NCBI RefSeq assembly: GCF_964275005.1 | Contig: NC_092693.1 | Location: 20,451,706 to 20,515,705 of the forward strand | Length of the DNA: 64,000 nucleotides | Direction: 5' to 3' | DNA from: Diadema setosum | Taxonomy: Eukaryota; Echinodermata; Echinoidea; Diadematoida; Diadematidae | Shown: piece by piece, positions 24,382 to 37,808 of the stretch | How the letters are laid out: the number at the start of each line of letters is the position of its first letter | Position numbering within the stretch: position 1 is the stretch's first letter | Made by a program: the position numbers and the translations under genes | Notes under the pieces: model-generated | The model's input: only the letters and a program-made list of their open reading frames with translations | Told to the model about the DNA's origin: nothing | The model's database searches: none

Positions 24382-26093
24382 ATCAGACTGCTTAATCTGT
24401 TTTGTTTCTCCATATGTGCATATGAAATATCATAAAACAACTCAACAACGCGTTCTCATCAAAATTTGAATAAGAGTACTTAGAGAGTACACATTGAAAA
24501 GGAAGTTGATATAATAACGTGTTGATACAAGACCAAGGGTCCCCTTCATTTCTATCATATCTTAAGGTACGGGTGGTGGAGACCGTCATCAAAAGACAGT
24601 CTGCTTGACTTCATATATGTGGTATCTTGGGGGGGGGGGGTTAAGTAAAAAAAAAAAAAAACAACCCCACATAAAACAATGGATCAATGGATACAAAATG
24701 CCATGTGTGAAATGAATCTAAAAAGATTTTTTTTTTTGTCATGATGTTTGTTAAGTGACATAATAACAGTCACTGACGGTAGTATACTTGTGGTAAACGC
24801 CCTGAAAACGTTGTTTCACAATAAGCTAAATTAGAATCGAATGCTAAATTTCGAACGTCACACCCATGATAACCACTGTAAATTACCATTGATTCCCTCT
24901 CAATTTCCATCATAAAATCGTTTTAAGGTTTAATGAATCAAATCAAATAAAACTGAAAAACAAAAGTTAAGGAAGAAGAGAAGAAAATGGGGTGGAGGAT
25001 TTCAAGCCCAATGGTCTAATCCAACACAGACCCGAAGTTCAAAGTACGGACGTGATGAAGCGGCCATAAAGTGATAAAAGTTTATTTGATATTTAATAAA
25101 CCAGGAGCTACTCCTCCGATAAGAAACCATCAACATGCAATCAATTTATGTCAGACTGCAATCGTTATGAGTAATTTGAGCGTGTCCATTCAAAGAAATT
25201 AGGATACAATGTTCACAGAGTAAAAAGGGTATTACTGAGCCTGAATGAAAGAATATCCGCTTTGTGTGTGTGTGAATGAGGACTGAACTATTATGTTTTG
25301 TCAAATTGTAGTTGCAAAAGTAAAGCTTTGAAAATGAGTCAATGAGAAAATGGTGACATGGTGATTTGAAACATTGGAAAGTTCACCTTTACTGTGTCAT
25401 ATAGACTTCTAAAACACTTGAATCATAGATGAGTTATAGGTAAATTCGAAAAGGGATGTGAACCCGAAAAATAGTATTTGTTATAGTATTCACATCAAGA
25501 CCACTTCGTTCAATGATGACATAACTCTATGATTATTCCGTCAAGAATGCTCTTCTATTTTTTTTTTCCACTATAGGTCGTTAGTTCGGTAACATCGAAG
25601 GATCGGCTATAGGCCTATACCTGTTTTATGTCGGCTCTTGTATGACTATTATATATATTATGACGACTATTCTTGACTATCAACTCTCCTGTTAGCGCAG
25701 GTTGATGACCCGATACCTCTATTTTTGCATCCGTGATATTCATATTGCAAACACCATTGAATATGTAAACATATTATTTTCTCCCAATTGCACAATCTAT
25801 GTTTCCTTGCGCCATTGCAACAAAGCCATTAGGCGCCGATTAGAGCGCATGATTACATCCAACAATGGGAATGGCGGGACTATTTTTGGTCTTTTTTTTT
25901 TTCAAGCACCTGATGATTGACCGCAGCCGGAAAGACTGCTGGCGCCATGTGCCATAAAACTGGGCGTTTTTATGCCAAACTGGTACCTTCTGCGCAGAAA
26001 CGAGAATTGGAGTTCTCACCTTAAAGTGGTGACACGCCTAATTTGGTTGACTATGCAACGAACATTGACACAGGGCACTCTATAGAATGGAGT

Positions 26094-26807
26094 TTAAAGG
26101 GGTGGTATAGTATTGGTTGAGGTGAAGATTCAGCTTTTAGTTTTTTTACGAGAAACTTAGTATGCACTTTATGAAATGTTTAAAGGTCTTGTTTACCTTT
26201 GGGAGCAGTGATTTAAAAAATTTCAAGATATCACATTTGATGCATATATGTAAGTCTGTTGTGTCACAAAACATCCTACCAGCATATAAAATTTTTGCAA
26301 TAAAGCCTAAGATATAAGGAGATATCAGTGTTTTTCTAATCAAACCATAACTGTAGACTGTTTAGTTTGGAAACATTTTCATTATAATTATTGTTCACAT
26401 TTTGTGTATTTAACAATACTTAACATCGATTATATTCACATTTTTACAGAGGTTGTTTCTATCCCTAATTCACATTTTAGAACTATTTTAAAGCGGCAAT
26501 GCTGGCCTTTTGTTTCTTCTGCAAATAGTAAATGATGCCTTTAAGAGCATACGATTCTAGAGAAATTCAAAGTTTATTGATAAAACTTGGATGTAAAACG
26601 TCCGAGATGTCCAAAAAACAACAACAACAAAGTAAAACAAAGCAATCCTCATAAAAGGTGTGGGTTCCACCTATTATTTGGATCGCTTTGTTTTGAATAT
26701 CTCAGCTATTTCAAAACCAATTTTTATCAAACAAACTTTGAATTCCTCTTCGAATTATAAGCTCCTTCATATTTTATTAGAGGTTTCTCATTTTCCCAAA
26801 AGATCGT

Positions 26808-26838
<31 letters not shown>

Positions 26839-26886
26839 CGTTAGAAAACTGCAGCCCAATCTCAACCGAAACTGTACATCCCTTTG
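26094..26886. repeat. MITE family 2, copy 2, split by a nested MITE
   Basis: Family 2 sequence runs 26094-26179 and resumes at 26545-26886. The left arm reads GTTGAGGTGAAGATTCAGC and the right arm ends TCTCAACCGAAACTGTACAT, inverted relative to each other. The interruption is the family 3 element listed next. The right TTAA border has decayed to TTGA. Poly-A at 26811-26838. Confidence 0.75.
26180..26544. repeat. MITE family 3 nested in a family 2 MITE
   Basis: Bounded by TTAA at both ends (TTAAAGG ... CCTTTAA). The host around it reads ATGT-TTAA-GAGCAT, where the uninterrupted family 2 copy near 3.78 kb reads ATGT-CAAA-GAGCAT. The insertion site is therefore a single TTAA that was duplicated, which supports TTAA-specific insertion. 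Confidence 0.75.
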
Positions 26887-26992
26887 ATCAGTGTTGATAA
26901 CGCTGGTTCGGGGAACTCTATTCGTCGTGGACCAAAGTCTGGTAGTCAGCCTGGTGGTATGCGAAATGACTAAACATGCCATGATAGATCCA

Positions 26993-26999
<7 letters not shown>

Positions 27000-27021
<22 letters not shown>
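27000..27021 (+). repeat. (TA)n microsatellite
   Basis: Short perfect TA run. Confidence 0.85.
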
Positions 27022-27024
<3 letters not shown>

Positions 27025-27472
27025 CTGAGTATATGAACGATGATTCTGAGTAAAATGTTGACTTCAATTTTGCAGAGTAATGAAATGTGTAATAATCCCT
27101 CTTTTGCAGCTTAAACATAACGTATGCAAAAGGTATGTATGCTTCATGGTAAAAACCAAACAAAAACAAACAAACTCCTTGCGTGAGTATACAATCAAGC
27201 ACATTACCCCAAGCTTACACAGCCTCCTACAAACTAATAATTAAAAACAACACCAACAACAACAACAACGACGACGTGACGACAACAACAACAACAACAA
27301 CCTTCAGAATAATTTTCCTGAGTGTATGTATCAAAAAATAATGTGCCCAAAGGATAGTGCTTTTGAAACAAAGTGACGAATGCTTTTCCGGTTGTAACCT
27401 CCTTTAACACTTTGTCGCTGTTTGGAACAAAAATTGGGAGTTGCACAACAGCAAATGTGTCTACGTTTTCCT

Positions 27473-27690
27473 CAGATCAAAATGTTATGATAGGTTTGAA
27501 AAAAAAATAAAGAAATACCTCTTAGGACAACATGTCCTACAACGCCTTATGACACCATACTCTTGGCGTTCATTTTCACAGCTTTCACATCAAAATGTTG
27601 TGATAGTTTTGAAAAAAAAAGTACCTCTGAGGACAAACATGTGCTACAACGCCTTACACTAAACTCCTGGCGTTCATTTTCACAGCTTTC
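27473..27690 (+). repeat. Two-copy tandem duplication (~113 bp)
   Basis: TCAAAATGTT(A/G)TGATAG occurs at about 27477 and 27590, each followed by an A-run, a CCTCT(T/G)AGGACAA block, CTACAACGCCTTA and GGCGTTCATTTTCACAGC. Non-coding. Confidence 0.8.
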
Positions 27691-28713
27691 TGAATAAATT
27701 TCCTCAAGCGGCGCCAGTCCAAGAAACGTGTAAATAGTATCGTGCAGTATATAATAATTCATCGTTCTGCTTTAAATCTCGAATCTCGTTTTGTTGGACT
27801 ACTTTGCCCGCTCTTGTTTTCACGAAAGGAACATTTGAGGGAAGCCTTCTGTTAGACGTGAAGAACAAATATAATCGTAACACTTGTTAGAAAGATTTAT
27901 TGGCACCTAGATGTTGTCAAGAAAACTTGTAACACTTCAGGTATATCTGATCAAAGAGAAAACAATCGATTGCATCGTTTTACTGAACATATTGGCTGAT
28001 AGCTTTAAAAGCTCAGATTCCCAGTTAAACCTGCGCATTTTACTTAATCTGAGCCCTTGATGTGTTTCGAAAATTAGTCCTTGGCCGGTTGCGCATCACA
28101 AGGGTAGAGTTTCAAACACACAGTAAGTTCATGTTTCGTTTGTCACTTTTTATTATTCGTGATTTCATCTCAAATAGAAAAAGCACTTTTAGTCGTATAT
28201 AATTACGTAAATGAAGTTATAATGTAAAAAGTTATTGATTTTGTGAAGTTTGTGTGTATAATTCATGAAAATATCATATTGTTAAATGGACTATAATGAC
28301 ATGTGGACATCTTTGCATTCCGTGGTGAAGGACTCAAAGGCACATTATACAATGTTGTAAGTACAATGTACTACCATCTTATGCCCTTCATTGTTTATCA
28401 CTTGTTTTATGTCTCGTAACAATAATAAGCTTGATGACGTGTTTAGCTCTTTTATATATTTTTTTATATTTTGTCATATCTTTGTTATGTTTTCGTATGT
28501 AATGTTAAGCCCAACCATGTATGCGCTGACTGGAAATTTTTGTTAAGCACATGTCTTTCAAAGTCTTATATTTGACTATGATAGCGTATACTAATATCAT
28601 AGTTATGTATTAGCAGCGTATGAACACAAGATGACATGTCCTTGACTATAAGCTATTAATATATTCTCGGAAAATTCATCTACAGGTCGCTAGGCTAATG
28701 ACAGCTTAACACA

Positions 28714-29488
28714 ATGGTGCGACTGGAAAATAGTATCCTTGAAGCTGTACTGATCCTCTTGCTCCTCTTTGGGGGAGGTGTTCACGCACAGAGCGGTGCA
28801 GCAAGTGCTGTTAACATCTCCTACATTGAAGACACTGTCTATGTCTTCGAAGGACACGAAGCCAACGTGACCGTAACCGTTCACGGCATCATAGAAGACG
28901 GCGTTCTAACTTTCAGGTCATCGAGCGTCAGTGATTTCATTCTAAAGGAAGCCAGCATCATCATTCCCTTGTCACGGAGCGATGATTTCCCCGTGAACGT
29001 GACGGTGACGATCGAGGGCAAGTTCATATCGCTGGCGACACTCGACGTCCTGTTCGACGTCGATGGCGAGGGGCGAGCCGTGGTGGTAGGCTCGCAGAAG
29101 ATCGGCGTGAAGCGTGTGCCGACGCTCATCCGACAGATCTATGTCTACGTACTGCTGATCTGGCTCATTCTGAGCTACCTGTCGATGGGAGGAGGCATGG
29201 AGGTTGGCGACATTTGGCGGCGAGTTCGTCGTCCGTGGGGAATACTAATTGGACTCGTCTGCCAGTTCGTCATTATGCCCGCATCGACTTTCGTCATCGC
29301 TCTCCTTCTTGCAAGTACGTATAAGGCATACCGCAAAGAAGTCACAAAATTGTACGAAAGCACTGAGAAATGTTACGTTGTCCTGATGATACAATCATAA
29401 AACAGTTCTATTTGATAATACATAATTATTTGAAATACAGAATCAAATCAATTTCACGATGAGACGAATAAATTATATATAATCTATA

Positions 29489-29540
<52 letters not shown>

Positions 29541-29569
29541 TATATCGTATATATATATATACATATATC

Positions 29570-29605
<36 letters not shown>

Positions 29606-32600
29606 TACTGGAGCTCACAGAGTACATAATTTGATAATAAACAAAGCATTAACAATATTTAGTTAGTGTGCCGTACTACCCACGATATGCCTTTCGTGAC
29701 AATGTAGATTTTTTTTCCGCACGCGGAAGTCTGCTTAGTTTCCGTTTTAATCAATTTAGCAATATCAGCACAACTTCTTAATTTAGCGATAATCATATTG
29801 AGTTCTGTTCAGTTATGGTGCTGATAACTGTATTTTTGTCTACTGGATTGACATTTATGCTTGTGAGATGTAATCGAATAGTTGGTTGATCTGTAAAGTG
29901 TTTCATTTAGTTTGATTTGATACTTGTCGCTAAGTCCCTTTTATTCTAATTTCGATAATTGGCCTTAACATTGTGCTTTGTATAAGCAGAGGATTAAGTT
30001 CGTTTATTTATTCATTCATATACATTGACACTTTTTTAAATTTCATATCCAAACGATGTATATGTATATTACAAATATCGATATGACAGTTCCATGTATC
30101 ATAACATTATAGAAACACATCTTGTTTTATCAGTTGAATTCTATCAATTCATCTACTTATATTTAGCCATGTCGGTGTGATAAGAATGGCATGACTCCCT
30201 TGTAAAGCAGGAATATCTAATACCATACTCATGTGGTCATTAGTATCTTATTTACTTATTGTAGAGATTTCGAGACATCTGTCAATGCTTCGTGTAGCAT
30301 CAATTCATTAACATTAAAACAGGGGCATTGAACACGATGAGTATTTCCTTGCAACATATGTCTTAAAACCAAAGAATGAACTGAGATTTAAAAAAAAAAA
30401 AACTAAGCAAAGTGCTATGTATAAATGCCTCGTGGAATGAAATCTGAACAGCACATGGAAAAAATCATTGTATACAATTGTCATGGACTATCGTACGATC
30501 TAACAATATCATGCAACAATATCATCCAACAACATCATCACAAAGAATAGGCCTACTTAGCAGTATTCTTACGGAGCTCTCTTCAACCTCTCTCTTCCCT
30601 GTTGTTGAAAAATTCCCAACGACTAAATTAAACAACAAAAACCCAGGAGACGATGCTCCGACAGCTCTCGGTATTGTGTTGGTGGGAACCAGCCCTGGTG
30701 GCTGGCTTAGCAACATATTCAGCGTCCTCCTCGACGTCGATCTCGTTCTCAGCATCACAATGACCTTTTGCTCCACCGTGCTCGCCCTGGCCATGATGCC
30801 GCTGAACCTGTACATCTACGCGACTCCGTTCATCGCCGGCAGCGCCCGCTTGCAAACTCCCTTCAGAGACCTCGCCCAGCAGATCCTGTACCTTGTCGTT
30901 CCCTGTTTCGTCGGCATGGCACTTTCTCACAAATTTCAAAAGTAATTATAAATTATTGTAAAATATCTGCTTCTGCTCCGTAATTCATGTCACTGGGCTA
31001 TACCTATAGTGTATCTTGTATCTCGTATCTCGTATTTCACAATGAAACGACGCACTATAAACACTATATATACAAGCCGAATGTAGAGTTCCATACCTTC
31101 CAACCCTGAGACCGAAATCTGAACAAACAAAGAAAGATTATTCAAAAATCTGAACTTTCATAAATTTCATATACTGTACTATTGCAGATATTTCAAAAAA
31201 AATCAGAACACACTGAAATTAATGCGTTTTCTTTCAATGAAAAATCTGAATATTCAGATTAAAACTGAACAGTTGGCAGGTATAGTGTTCATGTGAAGTG
31301 TTTATACTGCATGGTTCCGTCATATTTCACTAATTCTCCCTGTATCTACGTAAAGTTTTGCTTCTTTTGTTAAATAAAACATTTGCCTTTTGCTATGTGT
31401 CTATCCATGCGTCATAGCACCTACTTTCTTTTGTAATTCATTTCCACGCATTGATGATTTTAATACCCTGCCTTTTGTCCAGTGTCAATATGTAGTGTGC
31501 TTTGTCGTATAACATTAAAAAAATAAACTAATTGAAGAATATACATATACATATATAAAGAAAGGACAAACATTGAAAGAACCCTGGAAAATAAATGCTT
31601 GTGAATTTATTCTCATCATTCTCAAATCCATGGTTACTTGTGTAAAACCACGTTATAACGATACACTGATCATCTTAAATGTCGAGTTTAAAAACAGGCA
31701 GAGACAACCACTACTGATTTGCGTTTCCTGATAATGGTTTTCAATTGTCAACGTTCATCATTTTCATTGCATGATCATTACTTGTTTTTAAACATATTTC
31801 ATTTCTCCATGAAACTTAGTGAAGGCAGAAAAACATGGTAGAGAGAAGAAACACCGTATAGAAACAAAACATTGTCTTCAAGACTGATTGACCATGAAAT
31901 TGTCCAATATACTCGTCACCAAAATGTTTATGAACTTACTTTTACAAAATGATAAATGATGCAATCAACGCATCTAAAATTGTAGAATTTGTGTCATCGA
32001 TCTTTTCCATTTTAATTCCATTATACTGATTCCAACTGAAGAAAATTTGATGCAAATATCATTCAGACGAAAAGGGTATATTTAAAAAGCCCAAACAGGT
32101 AACTCAGGTCTGATTTCGGTGAACATGGTCAAGAGAGCATTCATTGCACTGTTCATGGCCAGTTCAAAAATTAGGATATGTTTTCAGGGAACCGTTAGAA
32201 ACAGACTATTCTGTTCAAATTAATTTTGTCTTCTCTTTACATTCGTCGTTTTAATCATTCTAGAGCTGCTTCTTCTCCACAGCATATCTGATAATATAAC
32301 TTCAGTTTGTTTGTTTTTCATGTGTTTTACAGATTCAAGAAGTTATCCCGACTGGTTATCAAACCAATTGCGATTCTGCTGATTATTATCGCGATTGGTC
32401 TTGCTGTGCCAAGCGACTTCTACGCTTTTGCAAGATCGCCGTTCAATGTAAGAAAACGTTTCTTGACGAATGAATAGTTGAAACAAAACGTGTAGTCTAT
32501 TTGCAATTCTATTTTCCTGCTTATTGGCGATAAAGGGATATCGCGAAATAGAAATAGTTGACATGAACCATTTTGATCTTCCTCTGTAATGTACCTCATG

Positions 32601-33691
32601 CAATGTTCGTAACAACAGATGATGTTTGGTTCTGGAAACCCGAGTATGATTTCAAGCGTCACCAGAATATTAAAGTAAAGTAATCCTTTTCTTTCATGAT
32701 TAACATTAACGTCGTACTTCGATGTATCAAAAGCCTTCTTTTCTTCTTTTATTTTTATAGCAGATCTTTGCGTTAGCGCCGCATATCCAAGTCTAAGCAA
32801 ATTTACGTAATTATATTCTCTAAAAAAGTGGTCTGTGTAAACTTCATCCGATTTCAATCGATTGTATAGTACAAAACTTGAATAATAATATTCATACCTA
32901 CTATATAATGTAAAATCACCTTATGCTCTTACGGGGACGTTTGTAGTTTGTTTGGTATGTTTGTATCGCTTTCCCATCTTGTGACAGAACTGGATGGCAA
33001 GCATCGTTGTCCCCGGATTTGGAGCCTTTCTTGGTCTGTCAGTCTCCCGCATCTTCGGCCGAGACGTGCGAACCTCTGTCACCATCGCCCTCGAGACCGG
33101 CATCCAAAACGGACTTCTCGGCCTCACCATTGTGGCGCTCTTCTACCCTCAGCCCGAGGCGGACCTCCTGGCGCGCGTCATCCTCACCATCGCCCTGGTT
33201 ACCATCTGCGAAGGCTCTGCCGCGGTCTTCATCTACTCCATCTTTAGGTACAGTCACGTGATCGGTTTATCCCTCGCAATGTTTTCTTATGTTGATATTA
33301 CTTTTTGATATTTATTTACTTTCATGTTCATCATGCGTATATAATTATGTTATCCATTACGTTGAGGGTAGAGAAAAATGGAAAAAAATTGTATTGATTT
33401 GCTTTGAATATATCTCCACTTTGTGTTCACAAGAATAGATGGCAAACTTGAGTTAAAATGAATATGTAATAACAATATGTCATCTTGACGTACAAAAAAA
33501 AAAATGATCAGAACACGTATTTTGATAACATATACATTTGCAAGAAATGATGTATGAATAGTGGTCATCAGAACCAACTTGAACTTGAAATGTGACGGAT
33601 GTGCTCACATGCAATGAGAAATCAAACTATCTGTATAATTACATTTTTGTGATGGTCATAAGTATAAATCTTATCTAACATTTTTGTATGT

Positions 33692-33728
<37 letters not shown>

Positions 33729-34112
33729 GTTGTTGTTGTTGTTGTTGGATCTAGATATAACCCTTTCGGGCAAGATATTATACTCATGTAGGCCTAGATA
33801 TCGTGTCTTTGATTTCATTATAAAATTGATATATTCTAAGTTGACAACATATTGTGGTTTACTCATAAGCGTGGGCTCATAATGCGAGTTGCTTGATAGC
33901 TAAGAGACGAAATATTATCTCCTCATAAACATCAGTAGAAGATGTGAATGTCATCACTATCCTACAGGTACTGGCTGTGCCGTAAGAGGCTGACGCAGAT
34001 CTCCACAGGAGGAGAAGAGGGCGCGAGAAAGGACGCGCGTGGCAGCACCGCGGCGGAAGACGATGTCCTACCTCGAAATGGCGCCACAAACGTAGCGTTC
34101 GAAATTTCTTAG
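28714..34112 (+). CDS. SLC10-family sodium/solute cotransporter, SLC10-2 (five coding exons)
   Basis: Paralogue of the preceding transporter on the opposite strand. Coding exons 28714-29314, 30647-30941, 32333-32447, 32988-33247, 33968-34112 (1416 nt, 471 aa), all GT-AG. Signal peptide MVRLENSILEAVLILLLLFG. Sequons at N34, N51 and N95 lie in an ectodomain with the shared NISYIEDTVYVFEG motif. The membrane domain starts near 140 (QIYVYVLLIWLILSYLSMGG). The usual Cys of the family TCPGG is Ser here (GTSPGGWLSN, Ser216). ETGIQN at 373-378 keeps the sodium-site Glu and Gln. The short tail ends NVAFEIS. An AG acceptor at 28684-28685 after ATTCATCTACAG suggests a non-coding exon upstream; an in-frame ATG closer to that site is followed quickly by a stop, so the 28714 start is preferred. 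Intron 1 holds a long TA tract. Confidence 0.93.
29478..29604 (+). repeat. Long (TA)n microsatellite in SLC10-2 intron 1
   Basis: About 125 bp of nearly pure TA with ATATCGTATA interruptions. It is self-complementary and likely length-variable. Confidence 0.9.
33693..33747 (+). repeat. (TG)n-(TTG)n compound microsatellite in SLC10-2 intron 4
   Basis: TG dinucleotides pass directly into TTG/TGT trinucleotides. This accounts for the apparent ORFs with poly-Val/Cys or poly-Asn/Thr. Confidence 0.9.
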
Positions 34113-35657
34113 ATTCGGTGAAACCCGTCGAAAGTTTGCGAAAGGTCTAGAAAGATTCTTGAGGAGCGGAAATGAGATGTTAAAATACCTCGAAAGAATT
34201 TTCACCCCGTGTTTCAATGAGCTGTATAGTAAATACTGGTGTGAAACATATCAGACGGAAATGTAAGATGTCTTTATCAAGTGTGGACAAAAGAATAAGA
34301 ATAATTTTATCTAAAAATTTCATACTGTCTAGCACTGATATCAGTACCATTCAGTTATGCTGATCAGATAAGTTACCATGATTTAACATAAGACATTCAA
34401 ACTATTTCTTTTAGAAGTGCGTTGACATAATTGATCATACTCTTCGTATTCAATCATTCCGGACATTGTATTCATTCATGAATACACTCATTTTTTTTTT
34501 AATAGGTGGTTTTTATTTCTGTATTATTGGAAAAATATTGTCATATCTTAATCAAAGTCTTTGGTATTTTTGCCACGTCATATTTTGTTTCAGTTTGCAG
34601 GAGTACCAGTGCTATTTCATGCTTTTGTTGTTTGAAATTTATCGGTGCTAAGTCGGTGCTGTTTGTCTTTCTTCTTTTATATGGCAAAAAAGAGTGTTTC
34701 GAAGGAGGATGCGGCTGTAGTATAGCGTGTGATATGCTGGATGGGTCTGTTTGTAGAAAGAATTTTAAACAGAAAATTTTATCTCATCGGGAATGTATTT
34801 GCTCGGAGTTAAGTCTAATCACCTGAAATGTTTACACAATTCATATGAAAAAGTTATTTGTTCATTTCACAATCGCCTGATTCTCCAAATTTTATTCTCT
34901 GAATCTTTGAAGTTCTGATTAAAAAACCCACATTAAATTATTAAAATCGAACAGGGTATAACATTTTGAAAGTTGTCCGTATGCATGAGTGCTGGAGAAG
35001 GCAGCTGTATTCTATACCTGTATGTATGTATGTACATGTATGTATGTATTTCTATGGTTGTTGGGCTCCTTACATTATTATACTTTTTGGATTTGATATT
35101 TCTGTCGAATTTCGTGGAGAGATTTAGACCTATATGCAACAGTCTATTTCAAACTAAAATGTTCTAGTAATGATACGTATTTTGTTTCGTAGTAGTCAAT
35201 TGGCAAGTTCCACTGAATTGGTGGGAAAGAAAATATCTGCTTATTGTGCATGTATTTGTGGCTGATTTCTGTCATTTAGTGTTTTCTCTGTCTTAGTCAC
35301 TGCTGTTTATCTTCTATCTAGCCATATTGATCTGTTTTCAAATTCTACATCGCAGGATATACTGAATGACTGAAAACTGATTAAACCAGGTAAAAATGCG
35401 GACACTCATATTTTTGGTCTACTTCGCGCCTTTCACGCAAGGCATGCTCTCTCCATATTCAATTTACTTTACGTAAGCTATACAGGACTGAAATTACTAT
35501 AGAATTTTATGTTCCGTCTCTGATCAGGATTAAACTAATGGTTAATCGTCATCACATCGTTATAGATACAAGTTCTGCCGTAGTAAAATAAATAAATTGT
35601 CTTCCATTAATCCAAAGATCTACCCCAAAATCACCATGTTGAGTATTTCTTCGAGCT

Positions 35658-36262
35658 GTCAGTTTAAAGTTCTGAACCTCGACTTCTATGAAATACCCCG
35701 TAGTTAAATTCTTGTCGTCAGTACAGGTACTCTCATACACTGTGCCTGTGGATTTGTATTATGTGCCGTATTTCATCTGCATCATAGATTTCGCGATTCT
35801 GATCATGACACACTTTTGAAATCATTAACACAATCATGCCGTCAGTACGTCAGTTCTGTCAGTTTAAAGTTCTGAACCTCTACACTTCTATGAAATACCC
35901 CGTAGTTAAATTCTTGTCGTCAGTACAGGTACTCTCATACACTGTGCCTGTGGATTTGTATTATGTGCCGTACTTCATCTGCATCATAGATTTCGCGATT
36001 CTGATCATGACACACTTTTGAAATCATTAACACAATCATGCCGTCAGTACGTCAGTTCTGTCAGTTTAAAGTTCTGAACCTCTACACTTCTATGAAATAC
36101 CCCGTAGTTAAATTCTTGTCGTCAGTACAGGTACTCTCATACACTGTGCCTGTGGATTTGTATTATGTGCCGTACTTCATCTGCATCATAGATTTCGCGA
36201 TTCTGATCATGACACACTTTTGAAATCATTAACACAATCATGCCGTCAGTACGTCAGTTCTA
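35658..36262 (+). repeat. Three tandem copies of a ~201-bp unit
   Basis: The marker AGTTTAAAGTTCTGAAC occurs at 35661, 35861 and 36063, giving periods of 200 and 202 bp. Units 2 and 3 are almost identical; unit 1 differs by a 2-bp indel and a few substitutions. The repeated 61-codon ORF (MPSVRQFCQFKVLNL...) arises from the repeat and has no known domain. Confidence 0.92.
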
Positions 36263-37754
36263 TCAGTCTACTGTATTACATATCCTTCAGAGCCCAAGAG
36301 ACCAATTGAGACCTTGATAAACAATAGAAAGGCTCACTTGCCAAAATAACACACTTGTACCCACAATCTGTTCACATGCTATCCACGGAGATACAACACT
36401 GGAAGAGAGTTTATGTGACTTTAGTTGCAACTGAGATAGGCTTTAGATCAATCCATTTGTAGATATAAAAAAAGAAAGAAAGAGTGGACTGTAGAGTCCA
36501 AGACATTTGTGATGAAAAGGAAAATACGTAGTATACTTGTGTAGTGATATCTATCGTATAGCTGAATTATGAAAACATCATGTTAGAAACTGATATGACC
36601 ATCGACCAGTCAGTTGTGAGCAATATCATAGTACGTTGCCACCATATTATTCGCTTCTCAGTTATGACAACAATTGTGAATCTTTACAACTCCTTCCTCT
36701 TGGTGGGTGCATTGTGCGTGGTAATATATGGATATGATAATTAAAAATCCATTCATGATCTATTCATTTTTTTTCATAGATTCATTTTCTAGCAGACGAC
36801 ATACGTCTGCATGTACACGTGTACATTTTGTAGGTATGCACATGCGAGCAGTCTGAAAGCTATAATATACCAAAGGGTTACTGGGTTAGATCTTTGCTTA
36901 AACGTTTCTTATCTGGGCGGCGGCTATAAAATTCTCTTTTGAAATATTATCAGCAGACAAGTTTGCATCACCTACAGAGCAAAACCGTCACAGATATCGA
37001 GCGGGGTTAATTTCGTCAAATGATATTTGTTCACAGATGGGTTATGCAAATAACAGTTGCCTTCTATTTATGACAACTCATCATGTACACAGTCATGTCG
37101 ACAATTTTACAGCATGACGCAAAGTTAGATCAAAGTTTGTGCTCAAAGTAATCACAATGTTGAGGCAACAGATTGTGTATTCATGCAAACATATTTGAGA
37201 AAGTATTTACGTTGTTTAATAAAGAAAAAAGTGATTCTTTCAAGATCTCATTCAAATATCAGATATCAAACCATGATTCATCTTACATGCGAAATGGCAT
37301 TATAAAGATATCGTGGTATATCTGCAGCAAATGCTGCAGTAATTGCAATATCTTTCTTGAATCGTGACACTACAGATTCACGTCATGACGCAAAGACATT
37401 TGCATCACGCCAAATCGTGTTGCATTTTGGTTACATTTTCAACATATTGATACACGTATCATTTTTATGTTTACGTGTGTATATGTTAATGTGAAAGTTT
37501 TGAGAGGTTTGTCCATTCACATTGAGGTTGAAGACTTTCCATTGCTATAGGCCATGGATTTTAGCAGGCTATGAACGACGGCCTGTAGTTTACAGGCAGG
37601 GGACAATGTAAAGAGTAAAGTGGGCCATCTCATCAACGTTCCATACCATTTTGTCAGCCAGGTTCCAAAGTTTTACCAAAACTTTATCAAAGGAGTTTCA
37701 ATTTTGGGATGCAGGTTGCCACAAAGAAGCATAATGATATGCCTATGATATTAA

Positions 37755-37757
<3 letters not shown>

Positions 37758-37808
<51 letters not shown>
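37758..37808 (+). repeat. (TA)n microsatellite
   Basis: About 50 bp of perfect TA. Confidence 0.9.

Larger units (their letters stand above)
22682..28713. other. Intergenic region between SLC10-1 and SLC10-2 (head to head)
   Basis: This must hold both promoters and, if the acceptor-like sites just upstream of each ATG are real, a non-coding first exon for each gene. I could not place those exons or a TATA box. It contains CA and TA microsatellites, a nested MITE pair at 26.1-26.9 kb, a tandem duplication near 27.5 kb and poly-G/poly-A tracts. No further coding region is supported. Confidence 0.65.

Noticed and set aside
32420-32857. 145-codon minus-strand ORF in SLC10-2 intron 3
   Set aside because: No domain or similarity recognised; it overlaps SLC10-2 exon 3 in antisense.
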